This document shows positions 21,540 through 35,407 of a stretch of DNA of 64,000 nucleotides, in pieces. The notes under the pieces were generated by a model. It was not told where the DNA came from. It made no database searches and was given only the letters and a program-made list of their open reading frames with translations. The translations under genes and the position numbers were made by a program. Location of the stretch: positions 1,922,001-1,986,000 of the forward strand of contig JABYQN010000008.1 in assembly GCA_022606135.1 (NCBI GenBank). Reading direction: 5' to 3'. Each line of letters begins with the position of its first letter. Position 1 is the first letter of the stretch. This DNA comes from Fomes fomentarius (Eukaryota > Basidiomycota > Agaricomycetes > Polyporales > Polyporaceae).

Positions 21540-23781
21540 TCATACGATGTCTCCGACGACCGCCAATGGCTTGATATCGATGACATCAGCCCTGTTGGGT
21601 TCTAAGCGGTCGGTGGTCAGTCCAAAAGGGTCCGAGTCGGACATCTGCTTCAGCTCTATGACATCTCCGGACTCTTGTACATCTCTGTTAGGTCCTTCTG
21701 CTGGTGCTGACATGGAGTTCCTGGGTCTCGGGCCCCGCACCAACCGGAGGGAGGTAATCTTGGACTTGGACCTGTTGGTTTCGTTGGAGACCCCACTGCT
21801 GAATTGCGTACTGTGCCCCATCTTGAATACTTCGGTACCCATGAGCGAATCTCGGGTGTTGAGGCTAGATATAGTAAGCTCCATGTCTCATGTTATAACA
21901 TAGTATCACGTACGCGACAAGGAAAGAGTTGGCGTATACTGGAGATCGTCTTCATTGAGACACAGATGTCCTGAATAAAGGCGATATCATACGCACACTT
22001 CGTGGCGACGATTGCGATACTTGCGAAAACCCAATTGTGAGGATACGCGATGGCCTGTAGCATCCAAATGCTATCAAACGTCTCTCTCAAGTAGCACCGC
22101 CGTTTAACTCACAAAGGCAAGTATCAGAGTGTTGAAAATGCTAGGGCAGGATCTCGTGAGTTTAAACGACATCTGTTTCTCAAGCTGATGCTCTTCTTAC
22201 CAGATCACCAGCCCTGTTAGAACGAGACGTCAGAGACTAATACTTCGAACAGAGGAGTGCGAAGTCGTCACCGGTTCCTACGGTGTACTTCACCACGAAG
22301 TCAATCTTCGAATTTGTCCTATGATAGTGGTCCTATTGAGTGCATGAGTACGGATTAAAGTCATATATACTCTTACTGCTTCATGTTGGTGCGGCTAGTG
22401 TTGAGGATGTGAATGAGACAACTCGTCACCATTATACTAGAAAGCGCCAGTAGGCCGGAAGCAACAGAAGCAAGATACTAGTAGTACAAGCCGAATGATC
22501 TCAAACCCACTTGTTTCTGCTCACGTATATGAAACTTACCGAGTGATCCAAGTATTCTGGAAGGTCTGCGGCTTTGTATCTGCTATAGGTGTCAGGAAAG
22601 CTTTGCTTGACTTGAGTGAGTAGGACATACCCCGAGATAGCCAGCGCTGATAATGCGTTGTCCTTGAGTATCATATGTAAACATAGGAAAGCAAATGCTC
22701 GCACCTAGGTAGCACGCTGATGTGTAGAAAAAAATCAGGGTGTCAGCTAGTTCGCAATGCAGTGCTTGGAAACAAATCCTTACAGAAACAGGCAAGATTG
22801 ACGAGGGCCCAGCTCGCATGATGAGCTTTCTCGCGTTTGCCTGAGATCAAGCACCTACCGTGACAATCGCCACAACTCGGAAGCGAGGTCCGACTTTGCG
22901 TGTCCTGGGTCAACGTTCGGCAACATTTGAGCCATGAACAAAACCTACCGAGCCACAATCGGCGTGCGAAGAAGCTGAGCGGGTGTGAGTCAGATCTAGC
23001 TGGCGTACGAGCATGTACACAACTCACAGCTCAACGATGACAGCTGATAATGACTGTGATCTCCTAATTAGTTTAGATTATCGACCAGATGGCTGGGGGC
23101 ACGCACTCCAGGTATCGGAATCGACTTCGACAAAGAATATCATGTAAGAATGACTCAGTTAAATCCCAAGGGTACTGGCAACGCACGGTGAAAGACCTTG
23201 GATATGGAATGAGTTGTATACCAATAACGAGAACAGCACGAAGCTTACCACAGGGGTTTCAACCCTAGCGCCATTGGGTTGAAATATTCAGTGACCATGT
23301 AGGTGTAGCTGAGTGGTCGTCGACTTCATCTCGGCTTGATACAGGCTGATGATTGACTCACGTAATATGCATGGCTAACGCAGTATCGAAGACCTCAAGT
23401 ATGCTGCACAGTACAGTTGAAGGTCACGGAGAGCTTAGATGAGCATGGATGCTCACAGAACAACCAATACCTGAACGATACAACCCCACCTTGAGTATAA
23501 TAGTACTCAAATCAAGATAAGATACGTACCCAAAGTTTGAGATACAGAGGATCCTTGGGATACAGCGTATAGTATCGAAATGTCTGGTGGAGGATCCCAC
23601 CTTGTAGCCTGTCCCAATAGTATATCAGTATCGTCAGTGTCAAGGGCTTATATGCCGACGTCAAGCGGTATGAGACTCACAGGGTACTCACGAAGGCACC
23701 TATGAGTCCGGCACCCAGTGTGTTGTCCAGTGCCGGAAGGTGAGACGGCGCCATTGGACTGGGTGCGGTACTAGCGTTCAT
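21540..23781 (-). CDS. DUF6534 multi-pass membrane protein (copy D)
   Basis: Basidiomycete-specific membrane protein family of unknown role. From the ATG at 23781 the exons give LPALDNTLGAGLIGAF, an LQGGILHQTFRYYTLYPKDPLYLKLW block, VFDTALAMHI, YTYMVTEYFNP, VIISAVIVELFFARRLWL and PHNWVFASIAIVATKLYANS. The last exon begins LNTRDSLMG and runs through a hydrophilic tail to the stop at 21540. The order (TM1, YPKDP loop, FFARRLW, TNSKID, LNxR) is that of the family, with about seven membrane segments. Introns are 45-70 nt and several exons are very short. It is most like copy F at 37.7 kb (shared PALDxTLGA and QTxxYxxxYPKDPxYLK). The middle, around the usual DUF6534 core (22,200-22,700), is harder to read and may be diverged. 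Confidence 0.7.
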
Positions 23782-25167
23782 GGGTAGGAGGGCAATCCTT
23801 GACAGTGCGACGAGCACCCACCGCGTTCGCAGCACCGGGACTATAAAGCTAGGCTGCTCTACCGGGCAGCATCAGTACCTACACTGCCTTTCCTTCTTCA
23901 ACAAAATGCGCCTGTAAAATCAGATCCGAATGGCGAGAGAACCTATGGAACGGCGGTTATCGAAGGTCGCACGCGCTCAGATGGGCGTTCTCTGGTGTTT
24001 CTATCAGTGCCGAAGAAGCCCACGGCGCGGGCCACATGGGCGACAACTCAGCTGCGGCGTTCTCAGAGCCGCAAGATATCACCATGATATCACGATGGAA
24101 GCTGATTGAGTGCACAGGAATCGCGACCTGTCCAAGAACTAAATCTGCCATATAATGGTCGAATTACATACTATGATTCTTGGCTGTCAAACTATCGATA
24201 CCGAGCGGTGAACGTACCCCCGGACAACTTGAGATGCAGCTTGGTGACTATACCCATATGTAGGGACTGTCAGTGCTTACAGTGTCTGCGTAGTACGCAT
24301 AATGCTCGCGCTCGCGCGCGGAAAGGGGGATGACGGTGTGCTCGATGTCATACCTACTAGATGTGCCACAAAGTTTGGCCTACTAGATTGCGAGTCCCAG
24401 AAGGTGTTGTGCCGTCACATGCAAACTTGAAGGATGTCGAACTAGTACTAGGAGTCAAGTCATGAGACGGGTTCTCTATTGATGGCCAGCCACATCAGAG
24501 GCCCATCAGCAATGCATGAAGATAGATGCAGGAAGAACAGTGACTTGAATCACCGGTCGCTTCAAACTCCAGATTTGGCGACTCTGCCCGGTGCCGAACC
24601 TCGGCTTTCCCGAATCGGGTAGTGCCTCCTCACAAGTTGGCGCTGCGTTCACGTTGATATAAGTAATACTTTCTAAGGATGCCTGACCGTCGGTCAGATG
24701 CACACAGAGGCATAGAGGACGAAATTTACTAGTAGCATGTGATGGATTACCAGCACCTCCTATGCAGGGCGGAAAACGAGCTACCACAGAGGTAAGTACG
24801 TTCAACAGAAATCTGGCAGGCGCTATTCCGAAGATAACGCACATGTGAGCGCAGGACCGCTATGTAGCATTGCAGAAAAGATCTATACTTGGCTCAGTTA
24901 CAGGTAGTGGGAAATTGACTGGGGGCCGGAGACAAGACAGTTCTGAATGAAAGCCATCAGATGCAGAAGTTACAGTAGCGATACAACTGAGATTGTGCAT
25001 AGAAGGACATTAGGCCTCCCGGAATCAACCGATGACCCGAAAGTCGAACACATTAGCAGTCCACCGGATACAAGTTCATCTCATCCTGTTTTAATCTCGC
25101 TTTGCGGTGGTGATGTCGACCTCAACCGGCGCAACGAGCTCCGCCCTCTAAAGGAGTAATCTCAGCC
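23782..25167. other. Intergenic between two DUF6534 genes
   Basis: No complete gene is supported. A TATAGTCC-like element lies near 23,841-23,846 on the minus strand, upstream of copy D. A minus-strand frame at 24506-24844 (ARFLLNVLTSVVARFPP...) distantly resembles the last exon of DUF6534 genes and could be a remnant. Confidence 0.35.
24506..24844 (-). pseudogene. Possible DUF6534 3' exon remnant
   Basis: The 112-residue frame begins with a hydrophobic segment (VIFGIAPARFLLNVLTSVVA), in shape like the xxGKxYxNxLLAxLN end of DUF6534 proteins, and continues with a hydrophilic tail of the right size. The LNxR signature is not present. The call is weak and rests mainly on position, between two DUF6534 genes of the same orientation. 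Confidence 0.15.
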
Positions 25168-27112
25168 TCACGACATCGTCTTCGTTGATTTATAACGTAC
25201 CGGAGTAAAATGCTCTACTGTGTTGCTGACGCCTGCAGAAGTGTTTTGAGGCATCACAGCGAAGACGCAAGTTCCGAGTCCAGGCTCCAGCTGTTCACCC
25301 CAATGGTTTGCTGCTGCTTCCCGCAATGATAGGCGTACATTGAGTCTGCTTGTCAAGTTACAGGTCAGCATGCTGGTCCCAATTTGACGGAGGCTCATAC
25401 AAACATTGCGAGTAGGGTGTTACAGTAAACTGAGCAGATAGTGCTCAGCTCCAGGATCATACTCATAAGTAAACAGCACGCACGCTTTCCCTGAACGAGC
25501 AGAAAAGGAAGGAAGAAGAAGTGATCAGGACTTGCTACTTCCTGTATACACTGGGGGTTAGTGACAGGGTAAATATGAGCCATGCGCTGCGTACATTGAT
25601 GAAAATACAGGTCTGACATACACTAAAGACCATTCATGTTAGAATGTCCAAAACGGGTATATGGATACGGGAAACGTACGCGGTAATCGCACAACGCTCT
25701 ATAGCGTATCGGATGATTCGATCTAGGAGGTTGTTGGTCCTGGAAGATGGAGTCTGTTAAGATGGTCTGCGCTCTGTGAAAGTGAATGGTCGACTGTACC
25801 TTGCACGTTCAGAGCGCTCGTCTTTGAGATACAAGCAGAGTCCGCTGGCGAGAAGGATATCGCATGCGGTATTTACGCAACTCGATATTGCGCCAGAGAT
25901 GCGCACATTCGCATGGTGAAGAGACCATACATCTGGGTATGTTGATCTATCATGCAGAATGAGTACTCGACATATGGTCTGAGTGGTATTGCCATTACTG
26001 ACACATAACGAGTAGTTACTGAGGAGGCTTAACTTGAGTGATAGTGCTTATTGGATCGAGACCACGTCCCTCACGCACCAATATCAGGGGCTGTAAGTGG
26101 ACTCATTAGACAATTCTCCGAAATAGCGAAGAGTTTGAACTAACCCAGCCCTACAATGATGAAAACGGCCTGGATGACACTTTAGCATGCGAAGTCGCGT
26201 GGACAGTAACAGGACATCAAGAGTAAAGGTGAATGACTCACAATCGTCCCAACGAGACTCTTGCTCTTGGTTACTATAGGTAGGTAAATTGGAGGAAAAC
26301 CAGATGTGTCGAAGAAGCTACTAACGATACCAGAGCCGTCTCGTAAAAAAACTCAAGTTATATGTGAGTTGCCAGGGAAGCCTCGATTCAGATATCGACT
26401 ATTGTGAATGCTCACCATTGTGTTAGAAATCTAATTAGAATCTAGATTTCATGTCGCAGCGTTAACAGTCTGTCAATGGGTGGTGGAGAGGGTATTCCCA
26501 AGTCCTTACTTTCACCCCGACTTCAGCCTGAAAATAACAAGTGAGTTTCTACAGAGGACGCTTCCCTCGGTTGATGCGCGACTTTACTGACCATTAGGGG
26601 TCTATGGTATATGTTGAATGAGCCTATTACTCGTTTGAAATGTGAACTGTGACGTACGGAGGAAAGAGGATAGACTCCTCTAGCCCTGGCGATTTAATCA
26701 CGAAATATTCATATAGTATGGAGCCGTCAAGAGCGGAGGACGCAGAGTCGAGGATGCTGTTCTCAGGTCAAGGGTGAGTAGGATGGGCACGGGAGCTTGG
26801 TGAGGATCTGAGGATTGAACTTACAACAGAACACCGACCTTTTGGTACTTCTGAGTATTGCATGCCTGGCGAATGGGACGAGAAATGAACGTACCAGAAC
26901 CTTCAGTACCAGATGATCCTCCGGATATCTCCGGAAGTAGATATATGTTTGGAGAAAGGTTATTCCGTAGATCCTGTGTCGGCAGGTGAGTGGTCAACTA
27001 GATGTGATGAAGAATCATGTACACACACTGAGCTCAGGATTACGCCAATGGTCAAGCAAGCGAATACTTCCTTAGTTGGAGCTGGCAACGCAAGCGCAAA
27101 TTGGGACACCAT
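25168..27112 (-). CDS. DUF6534 multi-pass membrane protein (copy E)
   Basis: The ATG at 27112 gives LPAPTKEVFACLTIGVIL. After a GTGTGT...ACAG intron come IYGITFLQTYIYFRRYPEDH and SILDSASSALDGSILYEYFV, and then the DUF6534 core: SCVNTACDILLASGLCLYL, RTNNLLDRIIRYAIERCAITA and HFFFLPFLLVQGKVYCNTLLAM. The last exon starts LNVRLSLRE and ends at 25168. The order and spacing match copies A-C on the right side (shared IYGIT.LQTYIYFRRY, TNN.xDRxxxYAIxR and VYCNTLLA), so E belongs to their subfamily rather than to D/F. About 12 introns. No clear lesion was seen, though the exons between 26,000 and 26,700 were not fully resolved. The function is unknown; the topology suggests a plasma-membrane protein of about seven helices. 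Confidence 0.75.
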
Positions 27113-30100
27113 GGTGGTTGAGATGTAGCAGACTGCTGTCGTGTGGAGGTCCATGATAGTTGGGCATACTTATAAGTTTATATCGTAATTCCCTAGTCGC
27201 TCCGCGGCATCGGGAGAAAGTCAATTTTGTGTTTCGGCAAGAACTGACAATCGGATCAAGTGACAATCGGAAGCTTATCCATGACTGCGTGTGTGCCCTG
27301 CAATCCCAGCGCCGCACTAGGAGACCCTTCTCTCCACCGCGCTCCCAGATCAGCATATACCTCAAGCTTCAAGCTTCAAAGCTTCCTGTCTCGCCTGAGC
27401 CTCACGCTCATACTGTTAAGAGAGATGGCGTGTCAGGAACCTGGTGATCAGTCGAATCATGAGCGACCACGTAAAGAAGTACGTTAACGACCTGTATAGC
27501 GCCTGACACAGGTTAGCACCGGTTATATAGTGCAGGCCGTCATTTCAAGCTTTGTTACCGGTCTTGTCCGCTCCCGATGGGAGGTCACTAGGGCGGCCCC
27601 GCAGGATCGTGTCACACGCCGGACCGCCGCCGCGTCTGATCAGTACACGATCCGAGCGTTATGAGGAACGAGGTCAGGAGTCATGTAGTCTACAGGCACC
27701 CTTGTCGGGCATCTGACACACTTTGCCCCTCCCCGGTACAGAACTCGTCTAGGCGTGATACACAGAGTTTAGTGCTGCGCCCTCTGTTGCCCCCAGCATG
27801 GACCCGCAGGCAAACAAGTACAAAGGTAGACAATAGGATGCTTGTACACATCTGTCCATCTGCTCTCACAATAGCGCAACAAGGCTCTACTGATGGCACT
27901 CAAATTCATTGGAATCGTAGCTAAGCGGTGCACTGCAGTGCAGAAGAAGAGAGCACACACCTTGAAGCTAGGCAAAGGTCTTTAGTATTCCTGCTGTAAC
28001 ATACGATTTCTTGCTTCCGCATGGTGAGTCCCAAAGAATGCATGCTAGGTCACGACTCGGGACTATATCAAAAGCGACAAGGCTGACATGAGGCCAAGTT
28101 CTATCAATCGACTGCAAATTCCTACAGCTTCCCTCTCACCGTCCCGTAGAGCTCCAGCAATTCATCTAGTTTGGGGTCCTGATATAGAAGAGAGAGACAC
28201 TAAAACGCGCAGAGACCGTCGACCGATGAGCCGAGTGTCCAAGTACGTTACGGACGCACGTGGTTTGGTCACACCGTGGTTGTTACGTAACATCGCCATG
28301 GCGGCACAAGTGCGATTGCCAGTGACGCGGTCCCGCGACTTGTCTTCTCGTGTTATTCACTTCCAACGACCTTCGGGCCCTCATATACTCAGCATGTCGG
28401 GCCTTGGAGGACATTGCTGCCCAAGCTCCAACACTGAACCAAGAGCCTGGCTCTAGTGTTTACCGTCATCGGTTGTAGTTGATATGGCATCCGGTATATC
28501 ATCCGTGCATCTGAATGTGCGGATGACAGAGCGCAAGACGCAAGTGCTGCGGTGCGGTCGTCTGCCTGGTACTATCCGATGCTGACCCTCTCTCACAGCT
28601 CACAGCTCCATGCGCCCGAAATGATATCCGGTGCGACTCCCGCTTCGTCGGCGGCCTGGGTTACCCCCAGAACACGCATTTGCAGCGTGCTACCAACCAT
28701 CGGCGGTGGTAGGGTCTCCCTTGATGTCAGTGCCGTAGGTAGCCGTTGCGGTGTGGCTAAGGAAGCCGGCCGGCTTACGTTGATCTAGAAATGCTCACGC
28801 GTTTCCGCATAGGATGAGGCGGAAGATCTTTCACAGGTACTTACGTTGCTCGCCAGGATACAAGCGCATGTTAGATAATGTTGGATCCGGTATCAGACTC
28901 TCCGTGAAGAAGCTGCTGCCTTGAACACCGAACGTGGTACGGTCGGCCATCGTCGCGCGGGACGCGATCCGCTAGCTCAGTGCACTGATGCTACTGGTGA
29001 GTTAGTCCGTCTAGCCACCAGTTGTCAGTACTCTTACGTAACATCTTCTAAGACATAGGCGCACCTTTCAGGGTACTGCGTCAAAGTACAGCTATCGTTC
29101 GGATGTCCTTCAGCTTAGACCACTCGGTAAGTAGTCCGGATTATGGACCTGCCTCGTGCTACCAAGCACCGGCTACAACAGGGCTTCCCAGATCGCCATG
29201 ATACAAGTATTGGTTCAATGTTCTCGCGTTCTCGCGTTCTCGCGTAGGGCGAGCAGAAGATCACACGGAAGCCTTCTAGTTCGCGAGAACACGAGCGGGC
29301 GACAGATCATGTCATGGCCGCCCGCCCCATCAGCAAAAGCCATGGTTTTCAACACCGAGCGTCCAAACATCCACATTCAGTGTTATGATGGTACGCGACG
29401 CACTAGCGTAGTGGACTTACATCCGACGCTCTTGGTGCGTCAGCCACCGGACCACTGATGTCAATGCCCTTATGCGGTTACGTTCCGGACGCCGGACGTA
29501 TGCCGTACAGGGCGGACTGGGGCGCTCTCCCAGTTATATCGAAGGCCTCCAAGACGCAACCGATTTCGTGCGCCAGAGCAGCGTGTTCCTGCATCCCCTC
29601 AACATACAAGATCCCGCGAGCCGCCCATGCCATAAGTCTGATACTGGTTCCGGATCCGTTTTGGGGGAATCGAAGCACGTCCCGCGATGCGCGTCCTGGG
29701 ACGGGAGGCATTGACATAGAGATCGCCGATCATCTTTGCCGGGACGCCCGTATGTTTTCCCGCGTCTTCATCCTCCTTTTTGCGTCCTCTTCGCCAATCT
29801 TCCTCGACTTTCGGATACGTAGTGCCTGCTGACTGTGCTCTGCCTCAATCACGGAAGTAAAACATAAGCCAAGATAACATTCTTGAGGTGATCTTCGTTG
29901 ATAAGGGCGCAATCTCTCATACTTATGATAACGCCAACAGCTGCTCTTGCCTTTATATGACTTCAAGGTCCTGCATGGCGAAGTCGCCGGCCACATCAGG
30001 CACAAGTATCCGAGCCATCAGTTGATAATCATGGGATCGCTTATCTATTCCGAAGTGTTCATCCAGACCGTAATGATGCCCGCAAGCGGAAACTCGATGT

Positions 30101-31368
30101 CCGAAGACTGGACCTCCACCTTCGCAACCCGCCGGCTGTCTTCTCTCGTGGATGCCATTCCCATCCTCCGCTTGTGCAACCACTGCTAATGCGTCCGGTC
30201 GCCACGGTTCCGGTATACTTACTCTCGCAACGCCGGAAGGACTAGGGTGAGGCCCGGCTTCGTAGTACGATGTTACCATTCATCGTCAAATGCTGCGGCT
30301 GCCACAATTCTCTGTCGTCCCGGTGGGCTGGGACCTGCCAGCCCTGCATGAATGCTCGGCGGCCAGCGGGCGAGAAGAGCGACCATCCTCATCCTCGTGC
30401 TGGCTCTGATCTAGACAGTGGCGCGGGGTCCGCTGCAACGTTGCCTGCCTCCCAGCCACGTTCACCTACTCAAATCGGCCTTGCTGAATGGGCGAAGTTT
30501 TGTGGAACTGTGGGTCCTTCTCCGACCTTCTGCTCCAGCCCGCTAGAACGTACTTGGCACCCTCTCCCCGTCTCCCGCAGCAATCTATCACGGCACATAG
30601 ACACTTCGCCGCTGCGAATGTCCAAGTTCAGCGATATGCTTGTCCAAATGGATCCGGAATCCCGCGCTGGTTGACGTAATAACGGTGATCTTGGTTGATC
30701 CTCTCTCCTGTGGACCTGGGTTCCGCCTGCTCCCGTTAGCTCCGTTCGCCCTAGGGCATTGAGGCATCTGCGGACAAGTATGTTTAGGCTGAATGCGCAT
30801 AACACCAACTATCTGCCATACCGGGATAGCCTTGCCTCTATGCAGGTACCGCCTCATACTTAGACAAGACTAGGACCAGCATAGAAGCCCTGTTCCTCGC
30901 GTCATGTGCCTAGTATAATGCAGGTGCCACCCCAGCCTTGGTCTTCACAAGCGACCGCGCCCGGCACCCACATGTACCCGGGCGTCGATTCTCTTTTCCT
31001 CCTGCATAGCCAGCGGAAGATCGACATCGAAAGCCGAATGGTGATAATACCAGCACTAGCGAGTGCGCAATACTGGCGCGCACCATCGGAACGGCACGGT
31101 TAGTTCTAGCGTCTGGTGCGTCCGCCCGTTCCGGACCTGCGGGGTTCGTTATGCTAACAGGACATCGTTCGCACTCCAGGGAGCGGTTGATCGCGTAAGA
31201 GAAGATACGGCATCCGTACATTCGTGTCGCTTACATCGTGCGGGGACCAGATAACCTGTTCGGACGCTTCGAAGGTGTGCCTCGCAGTATAAAGCCTCTC
31301 TTCGAGATACAACGTCGCACATCGCCCAAGTCCGTTCATACTTCGCTACATCCCCTGCATCGATCATC
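27113..31368. other. Gene-poor 4.2 kb with decayed coding-like patches
   Basis: No intact gene is recognised. On the minus strand, coding-like patches appear at about 30,040-30,200 (VQSSDIEFPLAGIITVWMN), 29,690-29,740 and 28,660-28,953 (TTFGVQGSSFFTESLIPD, then a possible intron and KPAGFLSHTATATYGTDIKG). They do not join into one frame. An 8-nt tandem (CTCGCGTT, three copies) lies at 29,223-29,246. The region may hold one or more eroded genes. Confidence 0.35.
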
Positions 31369-32451
31369 ATGGTCGCACAACTCGCACACCTTCGAAGGAA
31401 GACGATCACCTTCCTCTCCACTGTCTACGACTTTACGAGATCGGACATGATGACTATCGTTGTCCCCACGGTACGTCACCTCCCCGCGGTCTTCTCTCGG
31501 AGAGAGCCTAAACACTTTCACGTTTTCCCCAGACTGCGTTTGGTACCGTTGCCTCTGGCAGCCTCGACCCCGCACAGCTCCTCTACCGTCTCATCTGGGT
31601 CTGGCTGCACCTCCTCCAGTTCTGCATGTCCAACCAGACGCTCAGCATCGAGGAAGACGCGAACAACAAGCCCTGGCGACCCATCCCCTCCGGCCGCATC
31701 TCCTTCGAGGCTGCCCGCCGACTGCGATGGATGCTCGTCGGCGTGTGCATCGTCTACTCAGCGACATGTAGCGTCCTCCCGATGGGCCTCACCCTCCTCG
31801 CCGCGACCGTCATCTATAACGAGCTCCACTACAGCTCGCACTGGTTCTCGCGGAATGCACTCAACGCGATCGGGTACGCCTCCTTCAGCATCGGAGCTGC
31901 GAACGCAGGCTGTACCGGTACGCGGACCGTCATCCTGCTCATTCATCAGCACACCAACACTAACGTTCTCGGGTTTGATGGCTTTTCGACTTATAGCGAC
32001 TAGCTGCGTCGCCGCCGCAGCGTCCCTCATCGCGCAAGTGCTCATCAGCCTCGTGATATTCACGACCATCCACGCGCTCGACTTCAAGGACATCGAGGGC
32101 GACGGCCTCATTGGCCGCCGCACGCTCCCCATCCTCTATCCGCTCGTCAGCCGGCTGTGCACGGCCGCGCTCATCCCGTTCTGGTCCTTGCTCCTCGCGT
32201 ATCACTACCGCGATGCGAGCCCGCTCATCTCTCTGGGCACGGTCGTCCTTGGCCTCTCGACGGGGGCGCGGTTCGCGTGGAAGCGCACCCGCGAGGCGGA
32301 CAGGACGTCGGGCGTGTTGTATAACGTGGGTCTACATGAAGAAGTGTTTCGTCGCGATCATTCGCTGATGCTCGATGCCTGGGGATAGATCTGGCTCTGC
32401 TTCCTGCACGTTATCCCGTTCGTGCGGGGATCGCTCGTGTTCGCTGTGTAA
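31369..32451 (+). CDS. UbiA-family prenyltransferase-like membrane protein 1
   Basis: Four exons (31369-31470, 31533-31917, 31997-32325, 32389-32451) give 292 residues, close to the family length. UbiA enzymes transfer prenyl groups to aromatic or other acceptors, or cyclise prenyl diphosphates, inside a helical membrane bundle with Mg2+. The first motif is NQTLSIEED (residues 68-76) followed by NNKPWRPIPSGR. The second is DFKDIEGD (191-198) followed by GRRTLPILYP. The classic NDxxDxxxD form is reduced in the first motif, as in the fungal UbiA-like lineage. The spliced ending IWLCFLHVIPFVRG aligns with the paralogue at 38.6 kb. Reading through the last intron instead would give an unrelated 21-residue end. 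The substrate is unknown. Confidence 0.85.
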
Positions 32452-35407
32452 GGAGCGCTATTGAGCTGCTTGGGCGAAGATGACATTCATGGTAAGTACC
32501 GTCTTTCCTTTAGTGCGCTGCGGTATGATGGCTCACTATCGGTATGACTTGGTTGGCATAGTGAGACATGAACGACGACCTTGTACGAACGAAGATATGG
32601 TATCTTCTTGACGTTGTATGTACACTATCCTGCGATCGATACTAGTTATGACGCACACGAGGCCGCGACGATCTGTTCATGGCACTATATGTTCTGTTGT
32701 ACTCCTGTGTATCATGTAGTGTACATAGAGGGGTGTACGATAGTTGGTCAGATGTAATTTTGTACAGTTGCTTTCTTGGTATCTTGTTTCATTCTTGCGC
32801 TGCTTTATGAACTCCGAAGGCGCCAATGCGGAATTGCCAAGATGTTGACATAACTCGATCCTCAGTAGTGGCAACTCAGCAAGAGCCTAGTCGCCCATGC
32901 CATGAGGTCGAGACCGTCTGACGTCGGCCCCTGGGTGCTGTTGAGAGGGTTCAATTAGCCTCCTCCAAACGCGCGGTGCCGTAGGACGGGGTAACTTATA
33001 TCATGACAGTGGACGGGGGTAAGGATGATGCGATTCATCGTAGCACGCAGTCGGAGTGCCCATGAGGATGGCGAACTACACAACAGATGATTCATCTATA
33101 ATTCAGTACTAAATCTAGTCTAGTATACTTATGCGATCGAACTTCATGGAAGGGAGGGTTCATCAACCGTTGAGATGTTAATGGAGGGGTCGGATGGACG
33201 GCGTGAAGGTGTTCCGGTCTCACCAGAGTAACGACCATCCTGCGCGGATGCAAATGATACCGCATGAGTATAAGACCGTCAGAGTGTCAGCTCACCGCCG
33301 TAAGGAATGAAGTAGGAGGTACAGATGAATTGACACTCCTTGCTGAGTACATCGCGCCCCCATCACGTCGGAGTGGTGTAAGAGACAGTTGCGGTGTGCG
33401 GTTTGACATGAGGATACTTGGTATAGTGATTGTCATATACCGCTCGCTCTCACCTTTCCAGACACGTTCTCTGAGTGGCGCAAGTACACATGGCATCACC
33501 AGTCGCGACTTGACGGCGGGAGAATGTCTCGATAATCACCGCGACTCGGAGTGTGAGTGATGAAGTTTGACGTTTCACTACCATGAAGCTGAGAGTCTGT
33601 AATGCATCCCGTCAGATTGACTCTATCCCGGAGGTACTTGCAAACTGATCACCAGCAGTCCAGCGCGCCTGCGCCTGCGGCAGTCCCAGTACAAGCGCAG
33701 TTTCCCGCCTAGTACGTACCGTATGTGACCGATCGTGAGTGGTAGCGCTCCGCGTACGAGTGCTTTCATAGCCACGGCCCATAGTTATGCAGGTATCTGT
33801 ATAAGTATTTGATGATGGGTTAGCTTCGAAGCATTTGCTTCACAATTCTTTGAGCATGATTCGTGCCCAACTGCAGCCAACGCGCCGGATTTCGATTGTA
33901 TATCAGGATGCAACTTGCGTCCTAGTCTCCCCTAGGTATATAGTATATGATCTATGGATATGGGGAAAGACGATCATACCTGCGTGCGGCGCTGCAACAA
34001 ATCTGATGGGTGACGATAGATTCATGAGGCTCAAGCTTGATACGCTCACACATGGACGTAGCATGGAGGAGCACAGATTTCGGTATGCAAGTCCGCCTGA
34101 GCGCCTTCGGGTGCTCTCGGGGTGCTCGGGCCGATTGATATGTGGGTGGGAATTCATGATCAATCACAGACATAACACCTCTCGTCCTAGCGTCCTCGAA
34201 TGAAGACTTGTTTCATTGGAGTCTGCGCTAGTCACGCGATTGTGTACCTGGTAAAGTAAGTCTGCAGTGGTCTCGTGTAATGCAAATCCCAACGCTGAGG
34301 CACTATAGCAGCCTGAGCGCCGAACTCCGAGTCTCGAAGCCATGACGACAGCTTGTCGTAAGGAAACCTGGACTCTCGGGCTATTTCGACATGAGTGAAG
34401 TAGTCGGGTAGGCAAAAGATGCCACCAGGATACCAGGAGGACTCTGAATAGCTAGGATCGACATGCCGTTCTCTGGTGGGAGATGACTGCTAGGCGCGAG
34501 CCAGGAACCAACCGTAAGTGTATTCACTCTCGGAGTCGGGGGAAACATCCTCCCCAGCCCCGTGCACAGTTGCATATGAACAATCATTCGTTCATCAATG
34601 TGTACCCTACCTACCCTTGATCCACCTCTCTTGCAGTGCTCAGTACTGTCCAGTGTCCGTCCTCGTAACAGGCATGCAGGTGACCAGTCCAACATCTCTC
34701 GAAGTCATGCCAGGTTGATCAGCATGCACTATGCGATACTGTCCCTCTCCTCGCCCTGTCCGTCGAGCTGTCTGTCACTATGTTGCAGATGACTTGATCG
34801 ATCTTGCGGTCCTCCCTGGAAGCAGAGTCGCGCTAGCAAGTCGTTGATTGCAGTGAATGAGTGCATCCTTCTCGCGTCAAGCTCTGCACTCCCTCTGTCA
34901 TCGGTACATGGATCAGTGTACTCATGATAGACCCTTGTTGTCAGGTGCAGGGATTCTTGGGACATCCTTCATTGAGAACAGGACACTCGCCACGGAGCCC
35001 GAGTAACGATCGCAATGTGGTTTTGGGCCAGGGCGTGATGGCATACGATACGGTCTCGTGAGGCACTTTTGTGCATCACAGCATGGTAGATGAAGTGTTG
35101 AGTCATGATTTGGCGCGCTTGTACCTGTGAGCTCGAGCGGAAGAGACGCATCTAATGTCACCTCTTTAAGGGCTACATGCATTTCTGTACAACAGATCTT
35201 GCCACACCATCACCATCTTAGAGTTCACTGCTCACGCCCTCTTCTCGCCTTCCAGACCAGCTGCCACCGACATTCCCAGCTCGTTACACCTTGTATAGAC
35301 TACTAGGATTTGCTCTCTATCCACAGATATCTGAACCCGTCTGAGCACCGTTGCATAATACACAAAGCCACTACTTACGCTGGCAGAAGTAAGTAATGCC
35401 GACGCGA
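32452..35407. other. Intergenic 3 kb, no gene seen
   Basis: Short frames only, none with family features or splice support. The region is AT-richer than the UbiA gene before it. Confidence 0.45.
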
